From Desulfosporosinus lacus DSM 15449 (GTDB lineage Bacteria > Bacillota > Desulfitobacteriia > Desulfitobacteriales > Desulfitobacteriaceae): 64,000 nt of DNA. A program made the position numbers and the translations under genes. The notes under the pieces are model-generated. The model had not been told where the DNA came from, made no database searches, and worked only from the letters and a program-made list of their open reading frames with translations. Positions 18,205 to 27,153 of the stretch are shown here, piece after piece (position 1 is the stretch's first letter; every line of letters starts with the position of its first letter). The stretch covers positions 186,001 through 250,000 of the forward strand of contig NZ_FQXJ01000004.1 of NCBI RefSeq assembly GCF_900129935.1, in the 5' to 3' direction.

Positions 18205-18872
18205 GTTTTCCCACCCCTATCTTTCGGATATTCCTCTAATTGCAACACTTTCGGATCACTTACAACACTAACATTCATAATCAGACCTATTCAATATTTC
18301 ATGTGCATTCTGAGGCAAACATTTTCACTCTAGGCCTTTTAATTCGCCATGGTTTTTTTTATTCCTTCAAAAAATTCGGTTTTTGAACTCTCTTCTCTAA
18401 ATAGTAGCATTAAGTTGCAAAATCGTATATAGTTTGTCGACAAAATCCCAAGGTAAATTTTGTATACATACAGAAAGCACCAATTTACACATATTTACTT
18501 GTTTAACAATAGCATCAATAAATAGTCCTACAAATAGTAATTTAGTCATAACTTAATAGGACCTTTGGGAAAATTTTTTGCAGTATAAGGGTTTTTAAGG
18601 AAATATTTAGTGGTAAATGCGTTATACTTCTTTCTTATACCGGGTATAAATTATAGAATTTTATCTTAATGAGATAAACATTTGACATATAGAGCAAATT
18701 ATTTATCCTTTAAAAGATACAAGGGATTCGCTCTTTTTTAGGGTTTAATTTTCATTCATGAATAGAATTCTTCGACGACAAAAACAAGCAAGCAGGATGC
18801 ATTATCACCTGCATCCTGCTTGCTTGTTTTAAATTATCAACTCATGTTTCCATAAAACATTGGGTCGTTTTT
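18205..18872. other. Intergenic region between flaG and cheA
   Basis: This 668-base AT-rich gap has no convincing gene. It holds a strong terminator (18781-18830) for the flaG end of the upstream minus-strand operon and presumably the promoter of the cheA operon. I searched the minus strand for the TAAA-16-CGATA sigma-28 pattern found elsewhere in this window and did not find it here. No clear sigma-A promoter could be fixed by eye. Confidence 0.6.
18781..18830 (-). terminator. Intrinsic terminator after flaG
   Basis: A perfect 20-base inverted repeat (arms 18781-18800 and 18811-18830, AAAACAAGCAAGCAGGATGC) surrounds a 10-base loop. Flanking T/A runs let it work in both directions. It lies 43 bases beyond the flaG stop. 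Confidence 0.92.
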
Positions 18873-19241
18873 TTACACTAATTCATCAACCAATAATCCT
18901 GCCACTTGCGTAAAAGAACCTAAAATACCCAAAGCCCGTTCAGGAGAAATTTCATCCAATATATCTCCGCTTGGTTGATCTATTATCCTAACCATAAATT
19001 GATCAGATTCATCATGAATACTAAACTCTAAGCGCTTATTAATAATTCCCATTAATCGATTAAGCTTGTCAGTTGCTTTTTCGACTTCTTCACGCGGAAT
19101 CTCTTCACGGGCTGAGGGAATTTCCCCCTTGCGATCAATGACCTTACGAGAGGTCTCTAGTGAACGGTCCATCTTTTGTCCGGGAAAAGTATCCATGGGA
19201 ATCATGGTGGACTGAGTATTTGGTTGAATGGGATTGATCAT
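18873..19241 (-). CDS. flaG: FlaG family protein (copy 1)
   Basis: FlaG proteins are flagellin-associated factors that influence filament length in some bacteria. The 122-residue product has a variable, polar N-terminus and the conserved FlaG C-terminal domain (LNRLMGIINKRLEFSIHDESDQ...VRIIDQPSGDILDEISPE). It is the last gene of the flaG2-fliD-fliS-fliT-like unit. A second flaG lies at 21696-22088. Confidence 0.88.
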   Translation of the reverse strand: MINPIQPNTQSTMIPMDTFPGQKMDRSLETSRKVIDRKGEIPSAREEIPREEVEKATDKLNRLMGIINKRLEFSIHDESDQFMVRIIDQPSGDILDEISPERALGILGSFTQVAGLLVDELV

Positions 19242-19265
19242 TATAAATCCCCCTTATACTGGCCA

Positions 19266-19598
19266 TTATCGTTTCAAATTCATCTGGCTGACAGCTGTCG
19301 TACTCGCTGCACCATAGGCCTTTGAAACTTGATGTTGTCGCTTGCTGCTACCCATTCGAATCTGCATTGCCTCAATAATAGCTTGGCTGTCTTGCCGTAT
19401 TTCGCGAAGCAAGTTACGTCCGGCCGGCGAGACTTTGAAGCCATCGTCAGGAGCCCGCTCAATGAGTCTCTGCAAGTGCTCCCGCTGGTTCATCAGGTTA
19501 TAGAAGAGTTCCATATCCTGTTTGGTCAAAAATTTCAGCATCTCTTTGGTCAAAAAATGGTACTCCTGCCACAAAGCTTGAGCTGTCTTTTCCCCCAT
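19266..19598 (-). CDS. FliT-like flagellar protein
   Basis: A predicted all-helical protein of about 110 residues (TKEMLKFLTKQDMELFYNLMNQREHLQRLIE). Size, the helix with paired charged residues and position right after fliS fit a FliT-type export chaperone for FliD, but similarity by eye is weak. The ATG at 19596-19598 overlaps the fliS stop as TGATG; GTG one codon earlier is possible. Confidence 0.65.
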   Translation of the reverse strand: MGEKTAQALWQEYHFLTKEMLKFLTKQDMELFYNLMNQREHLQRLIERAPDDGFKVSPAGRNLLREIRQDSQAIIEAMQIRMGSSKRQHQVSKAYGAASTTAVSQMNLKR

Positions 19599-19990
19599 CA
19601 CTTGGCAACCGCTCGAGCCACATGAGTTTGTTTCATGGCTTCAACCCAAGTATCTCTTAACTCCAAAAGAACTTCTTTAGCTTGTTGCAACAAGGTAACA
19701 TCTTTCTTTATGTTACCTTGAATAAGGCAGTGTTCTGTGTATTCATAAAGTTGCTCCCAAGTTATCGATAGTTCATAGTTCATATCTAATGTACGTATAA
19801 ATTCACGCACAATATTCTGAGCACGCATATTAGCGTTATGGGATTTTTGTACATCCCCTTGCTCCATAGCTAAAATGCTTTCTGTAAGAAATCTCAATGC
19901 TCCATTATAGAGTAATAAGGTTAATTGTTCGGGTGAGGATGTCATAACCTGCTGATTCTTATAGGCATTTGCCATTTGTGGATTCACCAT
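19598..19990 (-). CDS. fliS: Flagellin export chaperone FliS
   Basis: FliS binds the C-terminus of flagellin before export. The 130-residue product has the family features NAYKNQQVMTSSPEQLTLLLYNGALRFL and NMRAQNIVREFIRTLDM. I choose ATG 19988-19990, preceded by GGAGGGTTTATT; the frame is open 23 codons upstream into the fliD end. It is coupled to the following gene. Confidence 0.95.
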   Translation of the reverse strand: MVNPQMANAYKNQQVMTSSPEQLTLLLYNGALRFLTESILAMEQGDVQKSHNANMRAQNIVREFIRTLDMNYELSITWEQLYEYTEHCLIQGNIKKDVTLLQQAKEVLLELRDTWVEAMKQTHVARAVAK

Positions 19991-20028
19991 AATAAACCCT
20001 CCTATATGATCTTCAGTGTTCTCCACTG

Positions 20029-21666
20029 CTACGAGGTAGACCCAAATGTTTGTAACCAAGTGCTCTGTGAATTTAACTTCTGTAAAGCGACTTCCATGGC
20101 ATTATATTTTGTATAATAGGCGGCTTCCATAATATCAAACCTATCCTCCGCGCTAAGGAGTTGCTTTTCTGTTTCCTTAATTCTCTTAGCGTAATAGCTT
20201 TCGGTATCATATTGAGCATTAGCCGTTGTTCCTGCGATTTCATCTAATTGATCTTTGGTTTTCTCCAAGGTGTCATATAATCTCCCTACGATCCCCTGGC
20301 TTTGAGTATCAATAGTTCCGTCTGACTTCGTTGTCCCAGCAGCGCCAAACAGTTCATTCAGCACATCAGGATTGTTAGCCAGCGCAGCCTTTAACTTATC
20401 GGCATTCAGGTGCAGCTTGCCACCTTCGGCATAGTCTCCTGTGGTAATCCCAATTGAGGAACCACTATTATAAGTAATATTTTTGCCAGTAACCTTATCA
20501 TAGCTCGCGGAAATTCCAGAAACCTGGTTAGAGAAGGCATTCCGCATGCTCCTAATCAGGCTTGTCAAGCTATCATCATTATGGAGCATCCCACTCTTGG
20601 CTTTAGCCTCCCAAGCAGTAATATCTGAATCCGTCATATCTGCCTTCTGAGCATCTGTAAGAGGAGTATAATCCTTATATCGAGTTTCATCCACCATACC
20701 ATTGAGCTCATCTAAAATCTTGTTATAGGAGTCGACCAAGGATTGAATACTGGCCACCGCAGTGTCAACATCGAACGACACACTTACATTGGTTGCAGCT
20801 GCTGATCCCCAAACAGGATTGCCGCCAGCGTCCATACTAGCCCCTGTTGAGACGCCTGTCAGACTATACTTCACGCCAGCTATAGTAAATGTATTGCTGG
20901 CTTGAGAAAATTGCACCCCGTCGAGTTGAAACACAGCGTCTTTACCAGTTGCACTGGTAAATGTCGTGGTATCAGTACCATCTCCATTAGAGACTGTAGA
21001 AGTTGCGCCAATTTTCAACCCATCAATAAAATTTTTACCATCGTTAGTGCTACCGGTCGTGGAGATCTCAATCTTAGCAGAAGACCCCGTTGTACTCGTT
21101 GAAAGGAAAAAGCGATCCAGCGTGCTATCGTAATTGGCCTTCACGTTAAGACCAGACTTATTGATGGCACTGACCACATCATTAATACTATCGGTAGGGT
21201 TAACGGTTATAGTTTTAGTCGTTTTACCGTCTCCAATGTTAAGGGAAAAAGATCCAGTTATACCCATATGGGTAGCGAGAGATGTCTTACTGACTGTAGT
21301 GTCACTATTAATTCTATCACTGCTTGTTAGATTCACACCGCTGGCCAGCTGTGCAACCAACAAGGAATGATTGACATCCGCAGCATCAGCATTGGCTGTG
21401 GCAGTGGCAACCGACGTGTTATTGGAATAGACAGTATGGGGACTTAAAGTTGATTCGAGCTTATAATTAAAGATTGAATCTCGAAAACTGTTAATATCAT
21501 CATAAACCTTATTGTAGGCAGACTTTTGCCAGTCAAGTACCGTTTTCTTCTGCATCAAAGCATCTGTTTTTGCTTGCTGTCCGGCCATTAAATTTTTAAC
21601 GAGTTCGTCAATGTCCATACCCGAACCAGACAGGCCATAGGTTCCTCCGACCGAGCTAACTGACAT
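20029..21666 (-). CDS. fliD: Flagellar cap protein FliD
   Basis: FliD caps the filament and folds incoming flagellin. The 545-residue product has the conserved N-terminal coiled region (GMDIDELVKNLMAGQQAKTDALMQKK.. LDWQKSAYNKVYDDI), a variable Ser/Thr/Asp-rich centre and the C-terminal FliD domain (TAVASIQSLVDSYNKILDELN; ending in a coiled coil DRFDIMEAAYYTKYNAMEVAL). ATG 21666 follows GGAGGTTTTAGAT. It is transcribed from the sigma-28-type promoter at 22123-22150. Confidence 0.96.
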   Translation of the reverse strand: MSVSSVGGTYGLSGSGMDIDELVKNLMAGQQAKTDALMQKKTVLDWQKSAYNKVYDDINSFRDSIFNYKLESTLSPHTVYSNNTSVATATANADAADVNHSLLVAQLASGVNLTSSDRINSDTTVSKTSLATHMGITGSFSLNIGDGKTTKTITVNPTDSINDVVSAINKSGLNVKANYDSTLDRFFLSTSTTGSSAKIEISTTGSTNDGKNFIDGLKIGATSTVSNGDGTDTTTFTSATGKDAVFQLDGVQFSQASNTFTIAGVKYSLTGVSTGASMDAGGNPVWGSAAATNVSVSFDVDTAVASIQSLVDSYNKILDELNGMVDETRYKDYTPLTDAQKADMTDSDITAWEAKAKSGMLHNDDSLTSLIRSMRNAFSNQVSGISASYDKVTGKNITYNSGSSIGITTGDYAEGGKLHLNADKLKAALANNPDVLNELFGAAGTTKSDGTIDTQSQGIVGRLYDTLEKTKDQLDEIAGTTANAQYDTESYYAKRIKETEKQLLSAEDRFDIMEAAYYTKYNAMEVALQKLNSQSTWLQTFGSTS

Positions 21667-21695
21667 ATCTAAAACCTCCTACCTAAATGTTACAG

Positions 21696-22088
21696 CTATA
21701 TTTTTTTATCCAATAATATCCCGACATAATCCCGGATCGCTGCTATAGTATCCAGAAATTCAGTGGGTGGAAACTCTTTTAATACTTTATTACTTTCTTG
21801 GTCAACCACTTGCACCATCAGTTGGTTAGTTCCCTCATGGATTTTAAAGTGGATATTAGTATCCATTGCTTTAACAAATTTGTTCATTGCTTCCGTCTTT
21901 TGGGTCAATTCTTGGAAGACTGTCGGCCTTTGGTTGCTCTCGCCGGTTATAGCAGTTACCGACATATCAGCAACGTCCCCCGTCTTGTTAGTTAAATCAC
22001 TGTCAACCGCCTGCGTAAGGGTAGTTGTCTGAGCCACCTGGTTAGATATACCAAAGTCTATCGGATTCTTTACTGCAACAATATCCAA
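21696..22088 (-). CDS. flaG: FlaG family protein (copy 2)
   Basis: A 130-residue protein with the FlaG C-terminal domain (MNKFVKAMDTNIHFKIHEGTNQLMVQVVD..NKVLKEFPPTEFLD) after a Thr-rich variable N-terminus. The TTG at 22086-22088, five bases after AGGTG, is the best start; GTG 22097 is in the same frame but overlaps the ribosome binding site. It is the first gene of the fliD unit, 35 bases downstream of a near-perfect sigma-28 promoter. Confidence 0.87.
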   Translation of the reverse strand: MDIVAVKNPIDFGISNQVAQTTTLTQAVDSDLTNKTGDVADMSVTAITGESNQRPTVFQELTQKTEAMNKFVKAMDTNIHFKIHEGTNQLMVQVVDQESNKVLKEFPPTEFLDTIAAIRDYVGILLDKKI

Positions 22089-22122
22089 ATCGTACACCTC
22101 TGCTTTGAATTATCTAATATAG

Positions 22123-22150
22123 ATATCGGCAGAAGTGCGGCAAACCTTTA
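22123..22150 (-). promoter_or_regulatory. Sigma-28 (FliA/SigD-type) promoter of flaG-fliD-fliS
   Basis: On the minus strand, TAAA (22147-22150) is followed after 16 bases by GCCGATAT (22123-22130), the consensus flagellar sigma factor -10. The first start codon is about 35 bases downstream. Confidence 0.85.
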
Positions 22151-22344
22151 GGGTTAAAACACAAACTTGGGCTATTTTGTCAGTCATTCGCTTTATTTAA
22201 CTTTTATAAGTATCTTTTATATTGCTTATATCAAAGATAGCCTGAGTTAATGGATATGAAGACCAATTAAAATTTTCCCAATTAATCAATTCACATAAAA
22301 CAAACCCCGATCCTCAAAACCATGATAGCTTGCTTCTAAAGCAA

Positions 22345-24027
22345 TTAAGGAATTAATTGGAGAACGCTCTGAGGTTGCTGGTTAGCTTGAGCCAGCATCG
22401 CTTGAGCGGCTTGAGCAAGGATGTTAGTCTTTTGAAAGCTCACCATTTCCTTAGCCATGTCGAGATCTCGAATGCGGGATTCACTTGACGTAAGGTTCTC
22501 CTCAGCATTGGTCAAGTTCGCTATAGTATGTTCCAACCTATTTTGAACCGCCCCGAAATAACTTCGGGCCCTAGATACAAGGTCTGTTGCGGCACCAAAA
22601 GCGCTGATTGCGGTATCCGCACCGCTTTGTGTAGCAATATTTGCGGTAGTTAGTCCTAGGGCCGATGTCCTAAGATCTTGGCTTCTAAAATTAACGCTTT
22701 GTCCAGTATTAGCTCCAACTTGGAAAATGATATCCGAGCCGGATGACCCCGCAGAGTTAGTGAAATTTAGAGTAAAATGAGTATTTACCGTGGCCACACC
22801 AGTGCCATTGGTGATGGTCTGGTCCAAAGTCAAATTGCTGCTACTGCCTATTGATCCGCCTGCTGTAATGGCTCCAGAACCAGCAGTGAAGTCAGTGCTA
22901 GTTGTCAGGTAGTTGTTTAGTACAGCGCCTCCAGTGTTAAACCAGTTAATAAAACCCGCTGTGTTGGAAAAATCGACAAATCCGCCAGCACCCGCCAATT
23001 CAGTACCTACAATGTCTTGAGTAGTATTCTGAAATGCTTGATCTAAAGAATCTCCTGCCTCCAACCGATCAATGAAAGCATTAATCCCTCCATCGGTTAC
23101 CTTGTGCAGGGCATTAACTGCCTCAAAAGCAGAGCGATAATCCCCATCAAAAGGACCGACAAGACTGACGTTGTGATCTGTAACGCCAAACAAGTTGCCC
23201 CCTTGTATGGCCATGGCTAAGCCTTCCATAAATCATTGCTCATCGGCTGTATTAAATCCATCTGTACTAAACGCCATCTCGGAAAATTCAAACGAGTGAA
23301 CCAGTTCACGCGCCAGCAGAGTATCTAGGATACCTTCTGGTAGTAGATTGCTGGATCCATCAAAGACCTGTGCTGTATTAACTCTCAGGGTTAGAGTAGC
23401 TCCACCATCAGCTGTACCCATGGAAGCAGCTGTCGTAGCAACTCTGTCATAGTAATACTCCACATTCATCTGACGGTTTCAGTCAGGATATGCAATCCCC
23501 AACTGAGAATTGATGGCCTGCATACCATCATTCAGCCAACCCGGTAGCTTAGACATCAGTTGATCCAACGCCGCCTGTGAAATTCCAGGGAACTGCGACA
23601 TCCCGTTGCTGCTTTGGTTAAGCAGCTTTAATGTATTAAACTCAGTATTGATGGCAGTCGTATCACAATATTGGTTAATATTTACGCCATTTCATTTTGT
23701 AATTGCCTCTGTCCTGATCTGTGAGCGTTCCGTTAACTGCCTCACTGCCAGCTCCCGGCCTCTTTGTAGCATATTATGGATGGAGGGGCAGCTCCTCCTT
23801 CCGCTGTTTGAATCAGGGATATCCCATCCTGAGCGTTCCGAGCGGCTTGTCTTAAGCCGCGAATCTAACCACGCATCTTCCGAGATGGCAAGTCCAGCTA
23901 CATCGTCAGCGGCTTGATTAATCCGAAGGCCTGATGAAAGGCGTTTTAAAGATTTCGCCGCTGTTGCCTCATTTATAGCTAGAACATGAAATGTGTTGAG
24001 CGCTGATGTATTATTGTTAATTCGCAT
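22345..24027 (-). pseudogene. Degraded flagellinolysin (flagellin with inserted metallopeptidase domain)
   Basis: The pieces together give one protein. The flagellin N-terminus (MRINNNTSALNTFHVLAINE, SSGLRINQAADDVAGLAISE) is followed by a zincin-type domain (MNVEYYYDRVATTAASMGTADGG, LLARELVHSFEFSEMAFSTDGF, MEGLAMAIQGGN) and the flagellin C-terminus (GAVQNRLEHTIANLTNAEENL .. AQAMLAQANQQPQSVLQ). This is the flagellinolysin architecture. Damage: a frameshift near 23877 (GAAGATG where GAAAAGATG is expected), TAG 23865-23867 in the restored frame, at least two more shifts at about 23710-23800, TGA 23479-23481 and TGA 23233-23235 (probably from TGG). The first zinc histidine of HExxH is Arg (CGT, 23308-23310; one transition from CAT). 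The ribosome binding site and start are still intact. Confidence 0.88.
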
Positions 24028-24188
24028 GCTTTAGCCTCCTTGCTTGGAGTAGGACTCTTACATATATCTCATTGAATATCTAAACTGCATATTTCTATGT
24101 TCTGAATACATGGAATATCATCATGGGAATCTTCAAGAAGCATTTTTATCAGGGAGAAATTTATAAGCCCTGCTCCGATATCTTTATT

Positions 24189-25349
24189 TTATTTTTCATT
24201 CTTCTTAAGTACTTTCTTCACACTTAGAATTACATCTTTAATATCTTCATTTGTCATTTTAGGAAAAATAGGCAAACTTATGCACGCACTATAAAACTGC
24301 TCGCTGTTCGGACATATAACATCCCTATAGCCGTTTTTCCGATAAAAAGGATGTTTGTATACGGGTATATAATGAATATTTACTCCAATATTTTCCTGAA
24401 TTAAATACTCAAAAAAATCTCTCTGACTACATTTAAGGTTTTTGAAGTTTAATCTGATTACATATAAATGCCAACTAGAATTACACCCTTCCTGCTGTAA
24501 AGGGGTTATTAAGTTAACTTCCTCCCCGAATACCAGAGTATACATACCGGCTATTTCGCGGCGCCTTTTTATAAACTTGTCCGCTTTATTAAGCTGACTA
24601 AGCCCTAAAGCGGCCTGAATATCACTCATCCTATAATTGTAGCCTAGTTCCAACTGTTCATAATACCAAGGACCTTGATATTCTTCTATCAAAAGTTCTC
24701 TATCCCTGGTAATGCCGTGACTTCTAAATAAAAGAAGTTTTTTATAAACTTCCTCGTCGCTAGTTGTAATCATGCCACCTTCACCTGTAGTAATATGCTT
24801 CACTGGATGAAAACTAAAGGTCGTCATATCCGATATGCCGCCAATCAGCTTGCCTTTATAGTCCGCTCCCACGGCATGTGCCGCATCTTCAATCACTATT
24901 AAATTATATTCCTTAGCTATTTTACCGATTTCCTCCATTTCACATGGCTGTCCGGCGAAGTGAACGGGGATAATAGCTTTCGTTTTAGACGTAATACTTT
25001 TTCGTATTTCATCGGGATCAATATTATATGTATCGGGATCAATATCAGCGAATACTGGTTGTCCGCCGCAATACAACACACTGTTGGCAGAAGCTGCAAA
25101 AGTGATGGGAGTTGTAATTACCTCATCACCCTGTTTTATTCCTGCCGCGAAACACGCAGCATGCAGTGCGGCGGTACCATTAGCTATTGCAACAGCGTAT
25201 TTTGCCCCAACATATTTTGCAAAGGCTTTTTCGAATTCCAAAATCTTAGGCCCGGTAGTTAAGTAATCCGACTTCAGTACTTCTACCACAGCCTGAATGT
25301 CATCCTCATCGAGCCACTGCCTGCCGTATGGTAAAAATGTTTCTCTCAC
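24189..25349 (-). CDS. pseC: UDP-4-amino-4,6-dideoxy-N-acetyl-beta-L-altrosamine transaminase PseC
   Basis: PseC is the PLP-dependent second step of CMP-pseudaminic acid synthesis, aminating the 4-keto sugar made by PseB. The 386-residue product is a DegT/DnrJ/EryC1-type aminotransferase with NGTAALHAA (cofactor phosphate site), EDAAHAVGA, and the PLP lysine K184 in SFHPVKHITTGEGG. LPYGRQWLDEDDIQAV at the start and the close neighbours pseG, pseI, pseH and pseB support PseC rather than another sugar aminotransferase. It is the last gene of the pse operon. Confidence 0.93.
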   Translation of the reverse strand: MRETFLPYGRQWLDEDDIQAVVEVLKSDYLTTGPKILEFEKAFAKYVGAKYAVAIANGTAALHAACFAAGIKQGDEVITTPITFAASANSVLYCGGQPVFADIDPDTYNIDPDEIRKSITSKTKAIIPVHFAGQPCEMEEIGKIAKEYNLIVIEDAAHAVGADYKGKLIGGISDMTTFSFHPVKHITTGEGGMITTSDEEVYKKLLLFRSHGITRDRELLIEEYQGPWYYEQLELGYNYRMSDIQAALGLSQLNKADKFIKRRREIAGMYTLVFGEEVNLITPLQQEGCNSSWHLYVIRLNFKNLKCSQRDFFEYLIQENIGVNIHYIPVYKHPFYRKNGYRDVICPNSEQFYSACISLPIFPKMTNEDIKDVILSVKKVLKKNEK

Positions 25350-25367
25350 AGTCAGTCACCTTTTTCT

Positions 25368-26468
25368 TTAATTATCTTCAAGATTCTGGAGAATACTCCA
25401 GACAATTCTCTCAACACCTTTACCATCAACCAATCTTTGACCTTTAGCGCTCATTTCTCTGCGTCTTGGAAAATCGTCTATCATCTCTCGCAATTTATCA
25501 AGAACTAGGTCCTTGTTCAGTTGATTATACCACCCTAAATTCATTACATACCCTAATTCATCCATTTTACGAACAATACCTTCCTGATTATCCGCAAGTA
25601 TGACAGACAGAGCAGGGGTGCCACAAGCGGCAAGTTCATATAAAGTGCTCCCACCTGCCGATATAGCTAAATCAGATCGCAACATGATCGCGGATATTTC
25701 AGATTGAATAATACTAGGAAGTTTATAAGACAAATCAGAATTTGCATAAAGAAAAACATTACCATAGTTCTTGCTTAAATTATCTAGATATCCACAGTCA
25801 ATAAAGCTGCTCCCGACCAATACATTAAATCGTATATGCCTATATTCATCTTTTTTTAGCAAAATAACTAGAAGCTTATCGGTAAGCCTATAGGGATCAG
25901 CTCCACCTGTAGTTATCATAATTTCTTCGGGCTTTTCTTTGACATCCCGAGGCACTATATTAGCGAATTCGTCGCGAATCATATTATATTTCGGTCCTAA
26001 TAACAATACTTGTCTTTGATCGTATTTTTGGTATCCCAAAAATTCGCCCGTAATATTACCATTAATTATTATATCTACAGGATAAGTAAATTTGTTGACA
26101 TCATCAATATAAACCAGACTACCTACATACTCTTTAAGAGCTAAAAAATACTCATTGCTGACATTATAAGTATCAAGGACTAACACATCTATCTGATATG
26201 TCAGTAACAACGAAGTTATTTCAAGAGCCTCACTAACTAGCTGTGTAGAATTACCATAAAAAAAGCCTTCTATCTCTTGTTCCACAGAAGACAAACGGAC
26301 AACATCAAAATTCTCTTGTCCGGCTTTTTCGATGCCTTCTTTTAGTTTGCTTAAAAAATAGACTTTATGTCCGTTTTGCCTAAAGGCATGGGCCAAAGAC
26401 AAACAACGCACAATATGCCCTAAGCCTACATTTTTCCCTCCATCGACTCTAAATGCGATATTTAGCAT
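25368..26468 (-). CDS. pseG: UDP-2,4-diacetamido-2,4,6-trideoxy-beta-L-altropyranose hydrolase PseG
   Basis: PseG removes UDP from the bis-acetamido sugar before condensation with phosphoenolpyruvate. The 366-residue product has a GT-B-like fold pattern: IAFRVDGGKNVGLGHIVRCLSLA at the start (glycine-rich loop with the catalytic-type histidine), GPKYNMIRDEF, ITTGGADPYRLT and AISAGGSTLYELAACGTPAL. It lies 18 bases before pseC and 1 base after the PIG-L gene. Confidence 0.93.
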   Translation of the reverse strand: MLNIAFRVDGGKNVGLGHIVRCLSLAHAFRQNGHKVYFLSKLKEGIEKAGQENFDVVRLSSVEQEIEGFFYGNSTQLVSEALEITSLLLTYQIDVLVLDTYNVSNEYFLALKEYVGSLVYIDDVNKFTYPVDIIINGNITGEFLGYQKYDQRQVLLLGPKYNMIRDEFANIVPRDVKEKPEEIMITTGGADPYRLTDKLLVILLKKDEYRHIRFNVLVGSSFIDCGYLDNLSKNYGNVFLYANSDLSYKLPSIIQSEISAIMLRSDLAISAGGSTLYELAACGTPALSVILADNQEGIVRKMDELGYVMNLGWYNQLNKDLVLDKLREMIDDFPRRREMSAKGQRLVDGKGVERIVWSILQNLEDN

Positions 26469-26469
26469 T

Positions 26470-27153
26470 TTAGTCTACCTTTCTTATCAATTCAAAGGCC
26501 TCGGCATAATTTCTACCTACAACAGTACCCCATTTTGCTGCAATAACTTCCAGTGCCTTTAATGATCTTGGATGAGGGTATTCACCTAGTTCAGTTTGAT
26601 AACATTCCATAGCATCTAGCTTTGCCTGCAATGTGTCTTCAATATTAACAAACACATTAGGTTTAAAAGTGTTATCACCATATTGAAAATTCCACTCTGT
26701 AGACGAAAGGGTTTCAAAACAATAAATTTCTTTTACACAATATTCTCTTACTGGCCTACAAGCAGTAATAACTGCCTCAAACGTCTTGCGGTGGTCGATA
26801 TTTAAGTCACCATAGTGATGAGTATAAATTATGTCAGGCTTGATCAGTTGCACATATTTGTCAACTTCTTTGATGATATCTAATAAACCTACTGAATCAA
26901 ATCTGTTATCGGGGAAGTCTGAGAAATAGACTCTCTCAAAGCCTATAATTTTTGCTGCCTGTAAAGTTTGGTTTTGCAAAGAATCTATAAGACCTTTGGG
27001 AGTATCCTCTCTATGGGGTGTCCTGGATGTCATACCCTCTCCCAAAATAGAACAATATGCCTTATAGCCGCTATTAATATACTTTTTAACAGTGCCAGCC
27101 AAACCCAGAATTTCATCATCTGGATGGGCGGCAATTACCAATATCTTATTCAT
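26470..27153 (-). CDS. PIG-L family deacetylase
   Basis: A LmbE/PIG-L zinc-dependent N-deacetylase of 227 residues. The zinc and catalytic motif AAHPDDE is at residues 8-14; HHYGDLNIDHR (second zinc histidine region) and YTHH are also present. ATG 27151-27153 follows GGGAGTAAAG and overlaps the formyltransferase end; the frame is open 11 codons upstream. Within a pseudaminic-acid operon it probably deacetylates a sugar or nonulosonic-acid intermediate, perhaps to free the amine that the neighbouring formyltransferase uses. Substrate is inferred. Confidence 0.88.
   Translation of the reverse strand: MNKILVIAAHPDDEILGLAGTVKKYINSGYKAYCSILGEGMTSRTPHREDTPKGLIDSLQNQTLQAAKIIGFERVYFSDFPDNRFDSVGLLDIIKEVDKYVQLIKPDIIYTHHYGDLNIDHRKTFEAVITACRPVREYCVKEIYCFETLSSTEWNFQYGDNTFKPNVFVNIEDTLQAKLDAMECYQTELGEYPHPRSLKALEVIAAKWGTVVGRNYAEAFELIRKVD

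Noticed and set aside
18440-18480. Sigma-A promoter for cheA (TTGTCG-type hexamer on the minus strand)
   Set aside because: The -35 and -10 matches were too weak and ambiguous to report.
23233-23469. 78-codon frame as an independent gene
   Set aside because: It is the middle of the flagellinolysin pseudogene, in frame with the next piece across a single TGA.
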